6,358 nt of DNA, from NCBI GenBank assembly GCA_030622705.1, contig JAUXFU010000054.1:1-6358 (forward strand), written 5' to 3'. Shown here in pieces: positions 1 through 6,259 of the stretch (position 1 is the first letter of the stretch; each line of letters opens with the position of its first letter). The DNA comes from Candidatus Omnitrophota bacterium. GTDB taxonomy: Bacteria; Omnitrophota; Koll11; Gygaellales; JAHJCI01. The notes under the pieces are model-generated. The model had not been told where the DNA came from, ran no database searches, and worked only from the letters and a program-made list of their open reading frames with translations. The position numbers and the translations under genes were made by a program.

Positions 1-1394
1 AACTGCTGATTTATAGACTCTGCGGTTTGAGGCATAAAAGGCAGCAGCCCTACGGCGACTTTCTTTAGTACCGTAACCAATAAATGAAGGAATACTTTAA
101 GCTCATCTGTCCTATTCTCCTTGAATAGAACCCAGGGCTTTGTATCCTCGATATATTTATTGGCTTTATTTATTAATACCCAGATTTTATCCAACGCCGA
201 GTTAAACTCTAAATTCAACATACAGGCATCGACATTGCCTGAGAAAGCTTGCAAATCTTTTTTCCATTTCTCATCTAAAATATCGACAACAGGAACATCC
301 CCGTCAAAATATTTCTCCGCCATGGTTAAAGTCCTGTAAACAAGATTCCCCAAATCATTGGCAAGGTCGCCATTAATACGTCTAATTAAAGCGTCTTCGG
401 AGAAATCACCATCTTCTCCAAAACGAACTTCTCTTAACAGAAAGTATCTTAAGGCATCTGCGCCATATTTGTTTATTAACTCTACGGGGTTTACCACGAC
501 ACCTCTGCTTTTGCTTATTTTTTCTCCTTTGATATTAATAAAACCGTGCACAAGAATCTTTCTCGGCAGCTTAATGTCGGCCGCCAATAAAACAGCCAAC
601 CAAACTACCACATGAAACCACAAAATATCTTTCCCGATTAAATGAATATCTGCCGGCCAGTACTTTCTAAATTTCTCGTTAGGATAATCTAAGACAGAGA
701 TATAATTTATCAAAGCATCAAACCAGACAAAAATTATATGCTTCTGGTCCATAGGAAGCCGCGTCCCCCAGTTAAAGCTGCAGCGCGAGATGCTTAAATC
801 CCTCACGCCCTCCTTTAACCTGTTAACGACTTCATTCCTTCTGGTTTGCGGCTGGATAAAATCATTATTATTCTGAATATATTCAAGAATTCTCTCCTGA
901 TACTTGCTCATCTTAAAAAAATAACTTTCTTCTTGTATTGTTTCCGGTTTTTTATTGTGTACAGGACAAAAACCATCTTTTAAATCCTTCTCGGTATAAA
1001 ACGCTTCGCAATCAACACAGTATAATCCTTCATATCGCCCTTTATAAATATCGCCCTTTTCATAAATTTTCATAAATACACTCTGGACGACCTGTGTGTG
1101 CCGGGCCTGAGTAGTTCTTATAAAGTCATCATAAGATATATTTAGCTTTTCCCAGAGAGCAATAAATTCTTTAGACATTCTTTCAACGAACTCCTCGGGG
1201 TTTTCGTTTGAGTTTAAGGCGCATTTTTGTATTTTTTGTCCGTGTTCATCCGTACCCGTAGAAAAAAATACATCCTCACCTTTGCCTCGATGCCACCTAG
1301 CGATAACATCAGCGCAAACCTTCTCATAAACATGACCGATATGCGGAGAGGCTGAAGGATAATCTATTGCCGTTGTAATATAAAATTTTGACAT
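1..1394 (-). CDS. metG: Methionyl-tRNA synthetase, 3' end outside the window
   Basis: A class I aminoacyl-tRNA synthetase that charges tRNA-Met with methionine in the cytoplasm. I read 464 codons from the ATG at 1394 with no internal stop to the left edge. Visible landmarks are the N-terminal strand FYITTAIDYPSASPHIGH with the HIGH box at residues 18-21, the STGTDEHG motif at 45-52, and a zinc knuckle CxxC...CxxH (C126, C129, C143, H146). Further on are the methionine-pocket stretch VWFDALINYI (223-232), LIGKDILWFH (252-261), and KISKS at 292-296 in place of KMSKS. The helical anticodon-binding domain follows and reaches the LLPFMPQTAE segment near residue 455, so the missing part is the end of that domain and any C-terminal tRNA-binding extension. 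The single CxxC/CxxH knuckle is of the Bacillus/Thermus kind. The gene begins 13 nt after ricT with no Shine-Dalgarno in the gap, which suggests translational coupling. The start is fixed by the conserved SKFYITTAIDYPS opening. Confidence 0.97.
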   Translation of the reverse strand, partial: MSKFYITTAIDYPSASPHIGHVYEKVCADVIARWHRGKGEDVFFSTGTDEHGQKIQKCALNSNENPEEFVERMSKEFIALWEKLNISYDDFIRTTQARHTQVVQSVFMKIYEKGDIYKGRYEGLYCVDCEAFYTEKDLKDGFCPVHNKKPETIQEESYFFKMSKYQERILEYIQNNNDFIQPQTRRNEVVNRLKEGVRDLSISRCSFNWGTRLPMDQKHIIFVWFDALINYISVLDYPNEKFRKYWPADIHLIGKDILWFHVVVWLAVLLAADIKLPRKILVHGFINIKGEKISKSRGVVVNPVELINKYGADALRYFLLREVRFGEDGDFSEDALIRRINGDLANDLGNLVYRTLTMAEKYFDGDVPVVDILDEKWKKDLQAFSGNVDACMLNLEFNSALDKIWVLINKANKYIEDTKPWVLFKENRTDELKVFLHLLVTVLKKVAVGLLPFMPQTAESINQQ

Positions 1395-1407
1395 TAGTAT
1401 GGTATTA

Positions 1408-2193
1408 TTAACTCTGCTTGTAACTTAGCTCAACTTTCCTTCCATCTTCTAATTCTACCGTGACTTTTCGCTTGAAAATATTCACCGAGGTAACCCTTCC
1501 CTTTCCCTGCGGTGTTTGCAGGCGATCCCCGTGACGGGGCAAACCGCGCAAAAGATACTTATAGGTCTCATACTCAAAACCAAGACAGCACATCAGTCTT
1601 CCGCAAATCCCCGAAATCTTGGGGGGATTCAAGGGCAAACCTTCCTCCTTTGCCATCTTTATGCTCACCGGCTCAAAACTTTTAAGGAAGCTAACGCAGC
1701 AAAGTTGCCGGCCGCAGGAACCAATACCGCCAAAAAGCTTTGCTTCATCTCTAACTCCAATCTGCTTCAATTCAATCCTCACCTTAAAAATCTTTGCCAA
1801 ATCCTTAACCAGATTACGGAAGTCCACCCGTCCTTCAGCAGTAAAATAAAAAATTATTTTGCTTGAGTCAAAAGAAACCTCCGCCCCTACTAATTTCATT
1901 GGTAATTTATGCTCCTGAATCTTATTTAAACAGGTTTTTATCGCTTTTTTTGCCTTTTCCCGGTTCTGTTCAATCTGGTTTAAATCTTCTTCATTTGCCC
2001 GGCGCACAATCTTCTTAATCAATTTGACCTCCGGCATCTTAATAGTAGAATTGCGCATAGCAACAACACAAGCATAATCCAGACCGCGGTCCTGCTCTAA
2101 AATAAGGTAATCCCCTACCTTAAAATTACCTGTATTCCTGGCATAGACAATCGGGCCAAACCTCCTGACTTTTATTTCAATTATTTTCTCCAT
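1408..2193 (-). CDS. ricT: PSP1-domain protein, RicT/YaaT family
   Basis: A 261-residue protein of the PSP1 C-terminal domain family (B. subtilis YaaT/RicT). In B. subtilis, RicT forms the Y-complex with RicA and RicF, binds iron-sulfur clusters, assists RNase Y-dependent mRNA maturation and affects sporulation and competence. The family signature is clear: an N-terminal beta-rich part (residues 1-60), a charged helix (66-95), then IGVRDEAKLFGGIGSCGRQL (145-164) and SGICGRLMCCLGFEYE (194-209). Six cysteines fall in two matching CG-R-L-(M)CC blocks (C160, C165, C166; C197, C202, C203), which is the conserved ligand pattern. Length is normal for the family. The gene overlaps holB by 13 nt and precedes metG, as in the Bacillota holB-yaaT neighbourhood. 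RicA and RicF are not in this window, so partner and exact role here are unknown; the family call is firm, the RNA-maturation role is by homology only. Confidence 0.93.
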   Translation of the reverse strand: MEKIIEIKVRRFGPIVYARNTGNFKVGDYLILEQDRGLDYACVVAMRNSTIKMPEVKLIKKIVRRANEEDLNQIEQNREKAKKAIKTCLNKIQEHKLPMKLVGAEVSFDSSKIIFYFTAEGRVDFRNLVKDLAKIFKVRIELKQIGVRDEAKLFGGIGSCGRQLCCVSFLKSFEPVSIKMAKEEGLPLNPPKISGICGRLMCCLGFEYETYKYLLRGLPRHGDRLQTPQGKGRVTSVNIFKRKVTVELEDGRKVELSYKQS

Positions 2194-3152
2194 AATAATC
2201 CTAAGCTATCGATTAACAATCTGGGATTTATATTCTGCCGAATACTCTCTAAACTATTACAAAGCTGTTGGAATATACCGTCTAACTCGATAAAACTGAA
2301 TCTCTCCGACACAGAAGAAAGTTCGTCTGTAATATCCTCATTAATTAACTTATCTCTGTTTATTCCTGCTTTAAGTAAATAGATATCACGCGCGCAGCCG
2401 ATTAAAATATTCAATATAACCCTTAATTTATCTTTATCCCTGGAATCGAATTTAGTAAACGATGCCCCGGGAGTAGTAATAAAATGTTTGATTATCCGAT
2501 TTTTTTCGCTTAGGGTATCATGGTCTTTGTATTTTAACGCCTCAGACAGCCTTCCCTCAAAAGCAAAGGCGAGAAAATGACTTAACTTCTCCTGCAGATG
2601 ATAATCGCGATTAAGAACTGCTTCTGCGCTGTGTCTGTCCCTTGGATAAAACCTTAACTTTTGGCAGCGTGAGATAATCGTAGGCAGGATGCGGCACAAA
2701 TCAGACGCGATGAGTATAATTAAAGAATCTCCCGGCGGCTCCTCTAAAACCTTCAGCAGGCAATTTGCTGCCTCATCAGTAAAACACCCGGCATCGAGAA
2801 TAATAAAAACCTTACATTTGCCTTCAAAAGAATGCAGAAAAATCTCTTTTTGCATCTGTTGTATCTGCTCAATTTTGATAAAATTAGAGTTTTCTTTTTG
2901 AATATAATGTACATCCGGATAATTATTATTCTCTATCCTCCGGCAGGAAAGACAAGCCAGGCAGGGCGGAAACAACCCGCGCTCACAATTAACCGTTTTA
3001 GCAAGCCTGCGCGCGAGAGATAACCTGCCTGTTGACGCAGAGCCAAAAAAAAGATATGCCGAGGCAATCCGCTTAGCTTTCCAGGCATTCTTAATCACTC
3101 TCTCGGTTAATTCCTGAGTAAAAATATCACCGCTGCCAGAATCATTCTTCAT
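2181..3152 (-). CDS. holB: DNA polymerase III delta' subunit (clamp loader)
   Basis: A 323-residue AAA+ clamp-loader subunit that works with DnaX and delta to place the sliding clamp on DNA. The N-terminal part carries AYLFFGSASTGRLSLARRLA (32-51), a degenerate Walker A with Arg43 where a catalytic Lys would be. Next comes a four-cysteine zinc module (C56, C64, C67, C70). The Walker B position reads IILDAGCFTDEAAN, with D120-A121 instead of Asp-Glu, followed by LLKVLEEPP (132-140) and the SRC motif (161-163), whose arginine acts in trans as the arginine finger. Loss of ATPase residues with SRC retained is typical of delta' and argues against DnaX, as does the short length. The C-terminal third is divergent and helical. 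The ATG at 3152 gives the usual spacing to the P-loop region. It has no Shine-Dalgarno: the upstream bases are an A-rich run preceded by one arm of the palindrome at 3166-3269. The 3' end overlaps ricT by 13 nt. Confidence 0.93.
   Translation of the reverse strand: MKNDSGSGDIFTQELTERVIKNAWKAKRIASAYLFFGSASTGRLSLARRLAKTVNCERGLFPPCLACLSCRRIENNNYPDVHYIQKENSNFIKIEQIQQMQKEIFLHSFEGKCKVFIILDAGCFTDEAANCLLKVLEEPPGDSLIILIASDLCRILPTIISRCQKLRFYPRDRHSAEAVLNRDYHLQEKLSHFLAFAFEGRLSEALKYKDHDTLSEKNRIIKHFITTPGASFTKFDSRDKDKLRVILNILIGCARDIYLLKAGINRDKLINEDITDELSSVSERFSFIELDGIFQQLCNSLESIRQNINPRLLIDSLGLLWRK
2199..2204 (-). promoter_or_regulatory. Ribosome binding site for ricT inside the end of holB
   Basis: On the minus strand the sequence TTAGGA lies 5 nt before the ricT ATG at 2193. 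It sits within the last codons of holB, so ribosomes finishing holB pass over it. This supports the chosen ricT start and the 13-nt overlap. Confidence 0.6.
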
Positions 3153-3165
3153 TTTTTTTGTTTGT

Positions 3166-3269
3166 AACCACGAGATTTCACAAGATTAATGCTAGATTAT
3201 TCTTTTAGTGCTTCAAAGAATAAAAGCTTTAATTTTCTAAAACCTTTAATCTTGTGAAATCTCGTGGTT
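3166..3269. repeat. Long palindromic element with 24-nt perfect inverted arms
   Basis: The left arm at 3166-3189 begins AACCACGAGATTTCAC and the right arm at 3246-3269 is its exact reverse complement over all 24 nt. The 56 nt between them hold a second, nested perfect hairpin: TTATTCTTT (3197-3205) pairs with AAAGAATAA (3215-3223) around a 9-nt loop. Transcribed from the minus strand, this would form a long stem ending 13 nt before the holB ATG. It is not an intrinsic terminator for the operon, because the stem is followed by A-rich rather than U-rich sequence on that strand. It could be a copy of a dispersed palindromic repeat (REP or MITE-like) or an intercistronic RNA structure; the sequence shows the symmetry, not the function. 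Confidence 0.9.
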
Positions 3270-3310
3270 TCATCTTTTAAGCTTTTCTTTACAGTTACTT
3301 AGTTCTTTTG

Positions 3311-3351
3311 GAAATCTTATGGTTTCATAAGTTTTAAAGCTCTTATTTCTT
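3311..3351. repeat. Degenerate direct copy of the palindrome's right arm and flank
   Basis: GAAATCTTATGGTTTCAT at 3311-3328 matches GAAATCTCGTGGTTTCAT at 3256-3273 with only two differences, both in one CG-to-TA change. The similarity continues with small gaps into the flank: TTTTAAGCT...TTTCTTT after the first copy and TTTTAAAGCTC...TTTCTTT after the second. The changed bases also create a small perfect hairpin, CTTATG (3316-3321) with CATAAG (3326-3331) around GTTT. The spacing between copies is 55 nt. It looks like an eroded second unit of the same repeat. Confidence 0.65.
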
Positions 3352-3366
3352 TTTATGACTTTGTAG

Positions 3367-4041
3367 TTAAGGAATCTTTTTAAAATAAACCTTGTCAACT
3401 AACTCACGAATCTTAACCTGTGTTTTATTCTTATCCTTATCGGGTATAATTATCTTTATCCGCCCGGGAAACCTAAACGCCAATTTAAGATACCCCCGGC
3501 GGACCCGCTGATGATAAACAAGCGGCCTTTGCTCAATACGGTCTAATTTCCGGCCGCAGGCATTTAATCCTTTACTGACCGCTAAATCCAAAAAAATGGT
3601 TAAATCCGGTTTTGCCTCTGAAATAAGGAAATTCCCTACATATTCAATTAAGGATAAGTCAATTCCCAGTCCGTATCCCTGATAGGCAATAGTGGAATCT
3701 AAAAAGCGGTCACAAACAACAAAATACCCCTTTTTTAAGGCTGGTTTTATTTGCTCCTGAATGAGCTGTGCGCGGGCTGCAAGATAAAGAAACATCTCGG
3801 CCAAAGGGTAAATCTCCTGATTGGATTTTGTGCAAATTTTACTTCTGCTCGCAGGAACCTGGCGGCAACGGGGTTTGCCCAGAAGAATCTTTCTTATCTT
3901 CTCGCTAAGCTCTGTCCCTCCCGGCTCACGTAAGAATACCGCCTTCTTTCTTTTTGAGTTCAGATACTCAACCAAAAATCCGGCCTGTGTACTCTTACCA
4001 CTGCCCTCTGGCCCTTCAAAGGTAATGAATCTACCCCGCAT
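3367..4041 (-). CDS. tmk: Thymidylate kinase
   Basis: A 224-residue dTMP kinase that phosphorylates dTMP to dTDP with ATP, on the route to dTTP. Seen in order: the P-loop FEGPEGSGKST (8-18), the substrate-binding REPGGTELSEKIR (38-50), LYLAARAQL (85-93), the DRFLDSTIAYQG motif (111-122), and the LID-region signature GRKLDRIEQ (163-171) followed by the helix with YHQRVRRGYL (176-185). All key family elements are present. One feature is odd: between ILL (52-54) and PLAE (79-82) this protein has about 16 residues more than I expect for the family, a basic stretch with two cysteines, RCRQVPASRSKICTKS (58-73). The start overlaps the end of cysS by 11 nt. An AGGA lies 12 nt upstream, rather far, so coupling to cysS translation is likely. 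The next gene, holB, is also a replication gene, and tmk-holB adjacency is common in bacteria. Confidence 0.95.
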   Translation of the reverse strand: MRGRFITFEGPEGSGKSTQAGFLVEYLNSKRKKAVFLREPGGTELSEKIRKILLGKPRCRQVPASRSKICTKSNQEIYPLAEMFLYLAARAQLIQEQIKPALKKGYFVVCDRFLDSTIAYQGYGLGIDLSLIEYVGNFLISEAKPDLTIFLDLAVSKGLNACGRKLDRIEQRPLVYHQRVRRGYLKLAFRFPGRIKIIIPDKDKNKTQVKIRELVDKVYFKKIP

Positions 4042-5509
4042 TTTCTTGATTTTTCCTATTGGCCTTTTTTTGTTCGGAAATATATGTTAAAGCCGAACCA
4101 CCGGCAGTATCACTTACAACATAATGGAATTTTCGCTCTATCTCTTTGCGTATAGCATCTGCTTTTGTAAAATCTTTATTATCCCTGGCTAAATCTCTTT
4201 CTTTACGCTTTGCTTCAACCTCCTGCGATATTTTTCTTACTTCACCTACATTAAGCCCGAATATACTAAAGAAAATTCTCAATTTAGATTCGGCATAATT
4301 AAAAGCATCTTCCTTATCACATGAAACAAACCCTAAAGCTAAATCCATTAATTCAAATAATGAAGCTAAGGCAGCGGGAGTATTAAAGTTATCATCCATG
4401 GCCTGCTCGAACTTCAAACAAGTATCTTCAATCTTAGCTCTGTCTTTTTCCGAAGTAGCTGTTTTTAACCTTCCCTCCCGAAGCCTCCAGGAGCCAATTT
4501 TCTCAAAAAAATCATCAAAACTTTTCTTTTGTTTCTTGCAATCTTCTATTTTCTCTTTAGTATAATCTACCGGATTAGAGTAATGCGTAGATAAAAAGAA
4601 TAATTTTAGGATATCTGGATCGCGATATTCACAAATAAAATCCTTTATGGTTACAAAGTTGCCCAGAGACTTAGCCATCTTCTGGCCATTTATGGTTAGT
4701 AAACCGTGATGAATCCAACAACGCGCAAAGGTCTTACCGGTAAGAGCCTCGCTTTGAGCAATCTCATTTTCATGATGAGGAAAAATAAGATCCCTGCCCC
4801 CACCATGAATATCCAGGGTTTCCCCTAAATACTTCTGCGCCATTACAGAACACTCAATATGCCATCCCGGTCTTCCGTCATCAACGGCAGACATACCAGA
4901 CTCCCAAAAAGGTTCATCCTCTTTTTTGCTTTTCCATAAGGCAAAATCAAGCGGGTCTTTCTTTAAAGGATCGGTCTCAATCCTTACCGCAGACCTTAAA
5001 TCATCTATTTTCTTCCCGGAGAGTTTTCCATAAGAAGGGAATTTCCTTACGGAAAAATAAACGTTGCCTCCTGACTCATATGCAAACCCCTTATCACTGA
5101 GTTTTTGGAAAAATATATTCATATCTTCAATGTTTTCCGTAGCTTTAGGTTCTTTATCCGCGGGAGGGATACTTAATTCTTTTAAGTCCCGGTAATAACT
5201 ATTTATATAAGTTTCTCTGACTAAATCTAAAGCTTCCTCTAGAGAAATGTTTTTTTTCTGTTTCCACTCTCTAGCCTTATCTATTATTTTATCATCAACA
5301 TCTGTAATATTTCTTACAAAGCTGACTTTAAAACCTCTATATCTGAAATATCTTCTTATGACCTCAAATATATACAGACTGCGGGCGTGCCCTATATGGC
5401 AATCATCGTAAACTGTAACCCCGCAGGTATACATTTTAACCTCGGGAGGATTCAGCGGCCTAAACTCCTCTTTTTTTCTGGTTAAAGTATTGTAGATGTA
5501 AATTGCCAT
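4031..5509 (-). CDS. cysS: Cysteinyl-tRNA synthetase
   Basis: A 492-residue class I synthetase that charges tRNA-Cys, acting in the cytoplasm. Landmarks are KMYTCGVTVYDDCHIGHAR (25-43) with HIGH at 38-41, NITDVDDKII (67-76), GRPGWHIECSVM (212-223), HGGGRDLIFPHHENEIAQSE (235-254), WIHHGLLTINGQKMAKSLGN (265-284) with KMAKS at 277-281, and STHYSNPVDYT in the stem region. The zinc ligands expected from the E. coli enzyme are all present: C29, C220, H245 and E249. The C-terminal part has the usual DALR-type helices and RDLARDNKDFTKADAIRKEI, then a longer lysine-rich tail (about 20 residues, ending KKANRKNQENAG). It is about 30 residues longer than E. coli CysRS. It lies 66 nt downstream of cysE; an AGGA is 10 nt before the ATG. 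I saw no T-box or terminator-like structure in that 66-nt gap, so cysE and cysS are probably read together. Confidence 0.97.
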   Translation of the reverse strand: MAIYIYNTLTRKKEEFRPLNPPEVKMYTCGVTVYDDCHIGHARSLYIFEVIRRYFRYRGFKVSFVRNITDVDDKIIDKAREWKQKKNISLEEALDLVRETYINSYYRDLKELSIPPADKEPKATENIEDMNIFFQKLSDKGFAYESGGNVYFSVRKFPSYGKLSGKKIDDLRSAVRIETDPLKKDPLDFALWKSKKEDEPFWESGMSAVDDGRPGWHIECSVMAQKYLGETLDIHGGGRDLIFPHHENEIAQSEALTGKTFARCWIHHGLLTINGQKMAKSLGNFVTIKDFICEYRDPDILKLFFLSTHYSNPVDYTKEKIEDCKKQKKSFDDFFEKIGSWRLREGRLKTATSEKDRAKIEDTCLKFEQAMDDNFNTPAALASLFELMDLALGFVSCDKEDAFNYAESKLRIFFSIFGLNVGEVRKISQEVEAKRKERDLARDNKDFTKADAIRKEIERKFHYVVSDTAGGSALTYISEQKKANRKNQENAG

Positions 5510-5575
5510 ACTCTAAAAATCCTAAACCCCTAATTGCTAACTAATCTGCAAACACCATTTTTATGCGTAGGGAAT

Positions 5576-6259
5576 TTATTGCTTTTCTTCCAACTTCTCA
5601 ATCCGCGCCTTTAAATCATCAATCTGCTGCATAATCGGATCAAAAATATGCCTGTGAGCCAAACTGAGGTCTATCTTTTTCCCATCCTGCTTGGTAATTC
5701 TCCCGGGTACACCAACAATAGTCGAATTCGGCGGAACGTCCTTAATCACCACGGCGTTTGCTCCAATATAAGAATTATCCCCTATGGTAATGTCACCCAG
5801 GATCTTGGCGCCTGCGCCCACTACCACATTATCCCCCAGTGACGGATGGCGCTTAGTCTTCTGTTTCCCCGTACCGCCTAAGGTTACCCCCTGATATAAA
5901 GTAACATCTCGACCAATAACGCTTGTCTCACCGATTACCACCCCCATGCCGTGGTCGATAAAAAGACCGCTGCCAATCTTCGCGCCGGGATGAATTTCAA
6001 TACCGCTAATGCAACGGGAAAACTGGCTAATCGCGCGGGAAAGCAACTCGAATTTAATCTTATAAAAAAAGTGGGCAATGCGGTAATAGAAAACGGCATA
6101 TAATCCCTGGTAAAACAACACAACCTCAAGAAAGCTGTAAGCTGCCGGATCCCTTTCGCAAGCCGCCTTTATCTCAGAAGAGAAAAAAACAACCAGAACA
6201 ATTAACCTTAAAATAAACAGCATAACTACTGTTGTAATAACAAATAACAACTGAATCAT
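5576..6259 (-). CDS. cysE: Serine O-acetyltransferase with a hydrophobic N-terminus
   Basis: A 227-residue acetyltransferase that makes O-acetyl-L-serine from serine and acetyl-CoA, the first step of cysteine synthesis. The left-handed beta-helix of hexapeptide repeats spans about 87-190 and carries the family signature [19 protein letters not shown] (86-104), [22 protein letters not shown] (121-132) and [19 protein letters not shown]. His103 is in the position of the catalytic histidine (E. coli His158), and His138 sits in the conserved [21 protein letters not shown] (35-52) matches the N-terminal helical domain of the short EpsC-type SATs. A charged C-terminal helix (about 205-227) may be a coiled coil. 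The oddity is residues 4-26, which are almost wholly hydrophobic and read as a transmembrane helix. I chose the ATG at 6259: it overlaps the ispF stop as ATGA and has GAGG 5 nt upstream. A GTG ten codons earlier (6289) would run deep into ispF and is not favoured. Confidence 0.93.
   Translation of the reverse strand: MIQLLFVITTVVMLFILRLIVLVVFFSSEIKAACERDPAAYSFLEVVLFYQGLYAVFYYRIAHFFYKIKFELLSRAISQFSRCISGIEIHPGAKIGSGLFIDHGMGVVIGETSVIGRDVTLYQGVTLGGTGKQKTKRHPSLGDNVVVGAGAKILGDITIGDNSYIGANAVVIKDVPPNSTIVGVPGRITKQDGKKIDLSLAHRHIFDPIMQQIDDLKARIEKLEEKQ

Larger units (their letters stand above)
3153..3366. other. Intergenic region between tmk and holB, repeat-bearing
   Basis: The only sizeable non-coding gap in the window (214 nt), strongly AT-rich. 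It contains the 104-nt palindromic element and a degenerate partial copy described separately. I looked on the minus strand for a -35/-10 pair that could drive holB and found none that I would call; TTGAAG occurs at about 3211-3216, but nothing like TATAAT sits at the right spacing. No open reading frame of note and no tRNA or riboswitch fold was seen. Confidence 0.8.

Noticed and set aside
121..615. Plus-strand open frames of 72 and 85 codons
   Set aside because: They lie antisense to the uninterrupted metG reading frame and show no family motif or ribosome binding site.
1516..1866. Plus-strand open frames of 116 and 76 codons
   Set aside because: Both are antisense to the strongly conserved Cys-rich part of ricT; the translations look random.
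2689..3023. Plus-strand open frames of 70 and 63 codons
   Set aside because: Antisense shadows of the holB AAA+ core, no recognisable domain.
2181..3152. Calling the AAA+ gene dnaX instead of holB
   Set aside because: The Walker A lysine and Walker B glutamate are lost and the protein is short, which fits delta' and not the ATP-hydrolysing tau/gamma subunit.
3166..3269. Intrinsic terminator for the tmk end of the operon
   Set aside because: The stem is long and AT-rich and is followed on the minus strand by an A-rich run, not a U-tract; a 24-bp stem with a 56-nt interior is not terminator-like.
3751..4090. Plus-strand open frames of 60 and 89 codons
   Set aside because: Antisense to the tmk P-loop half and the cysS end; no supporting signal.
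5510..5575. T-box or cysteine-responsive leader before cysS
   Set aside because: Only 66 nt are available and neither the T-box consensus nor a terminator/antiterminator pair is visible.
5648..6129. Short frames on both strands inside cysE (64 codons each)
   Set aside because: Out-of-frame or antisense readings of the hexapeptide-repeat region, whose repetitive composition produces open frames.
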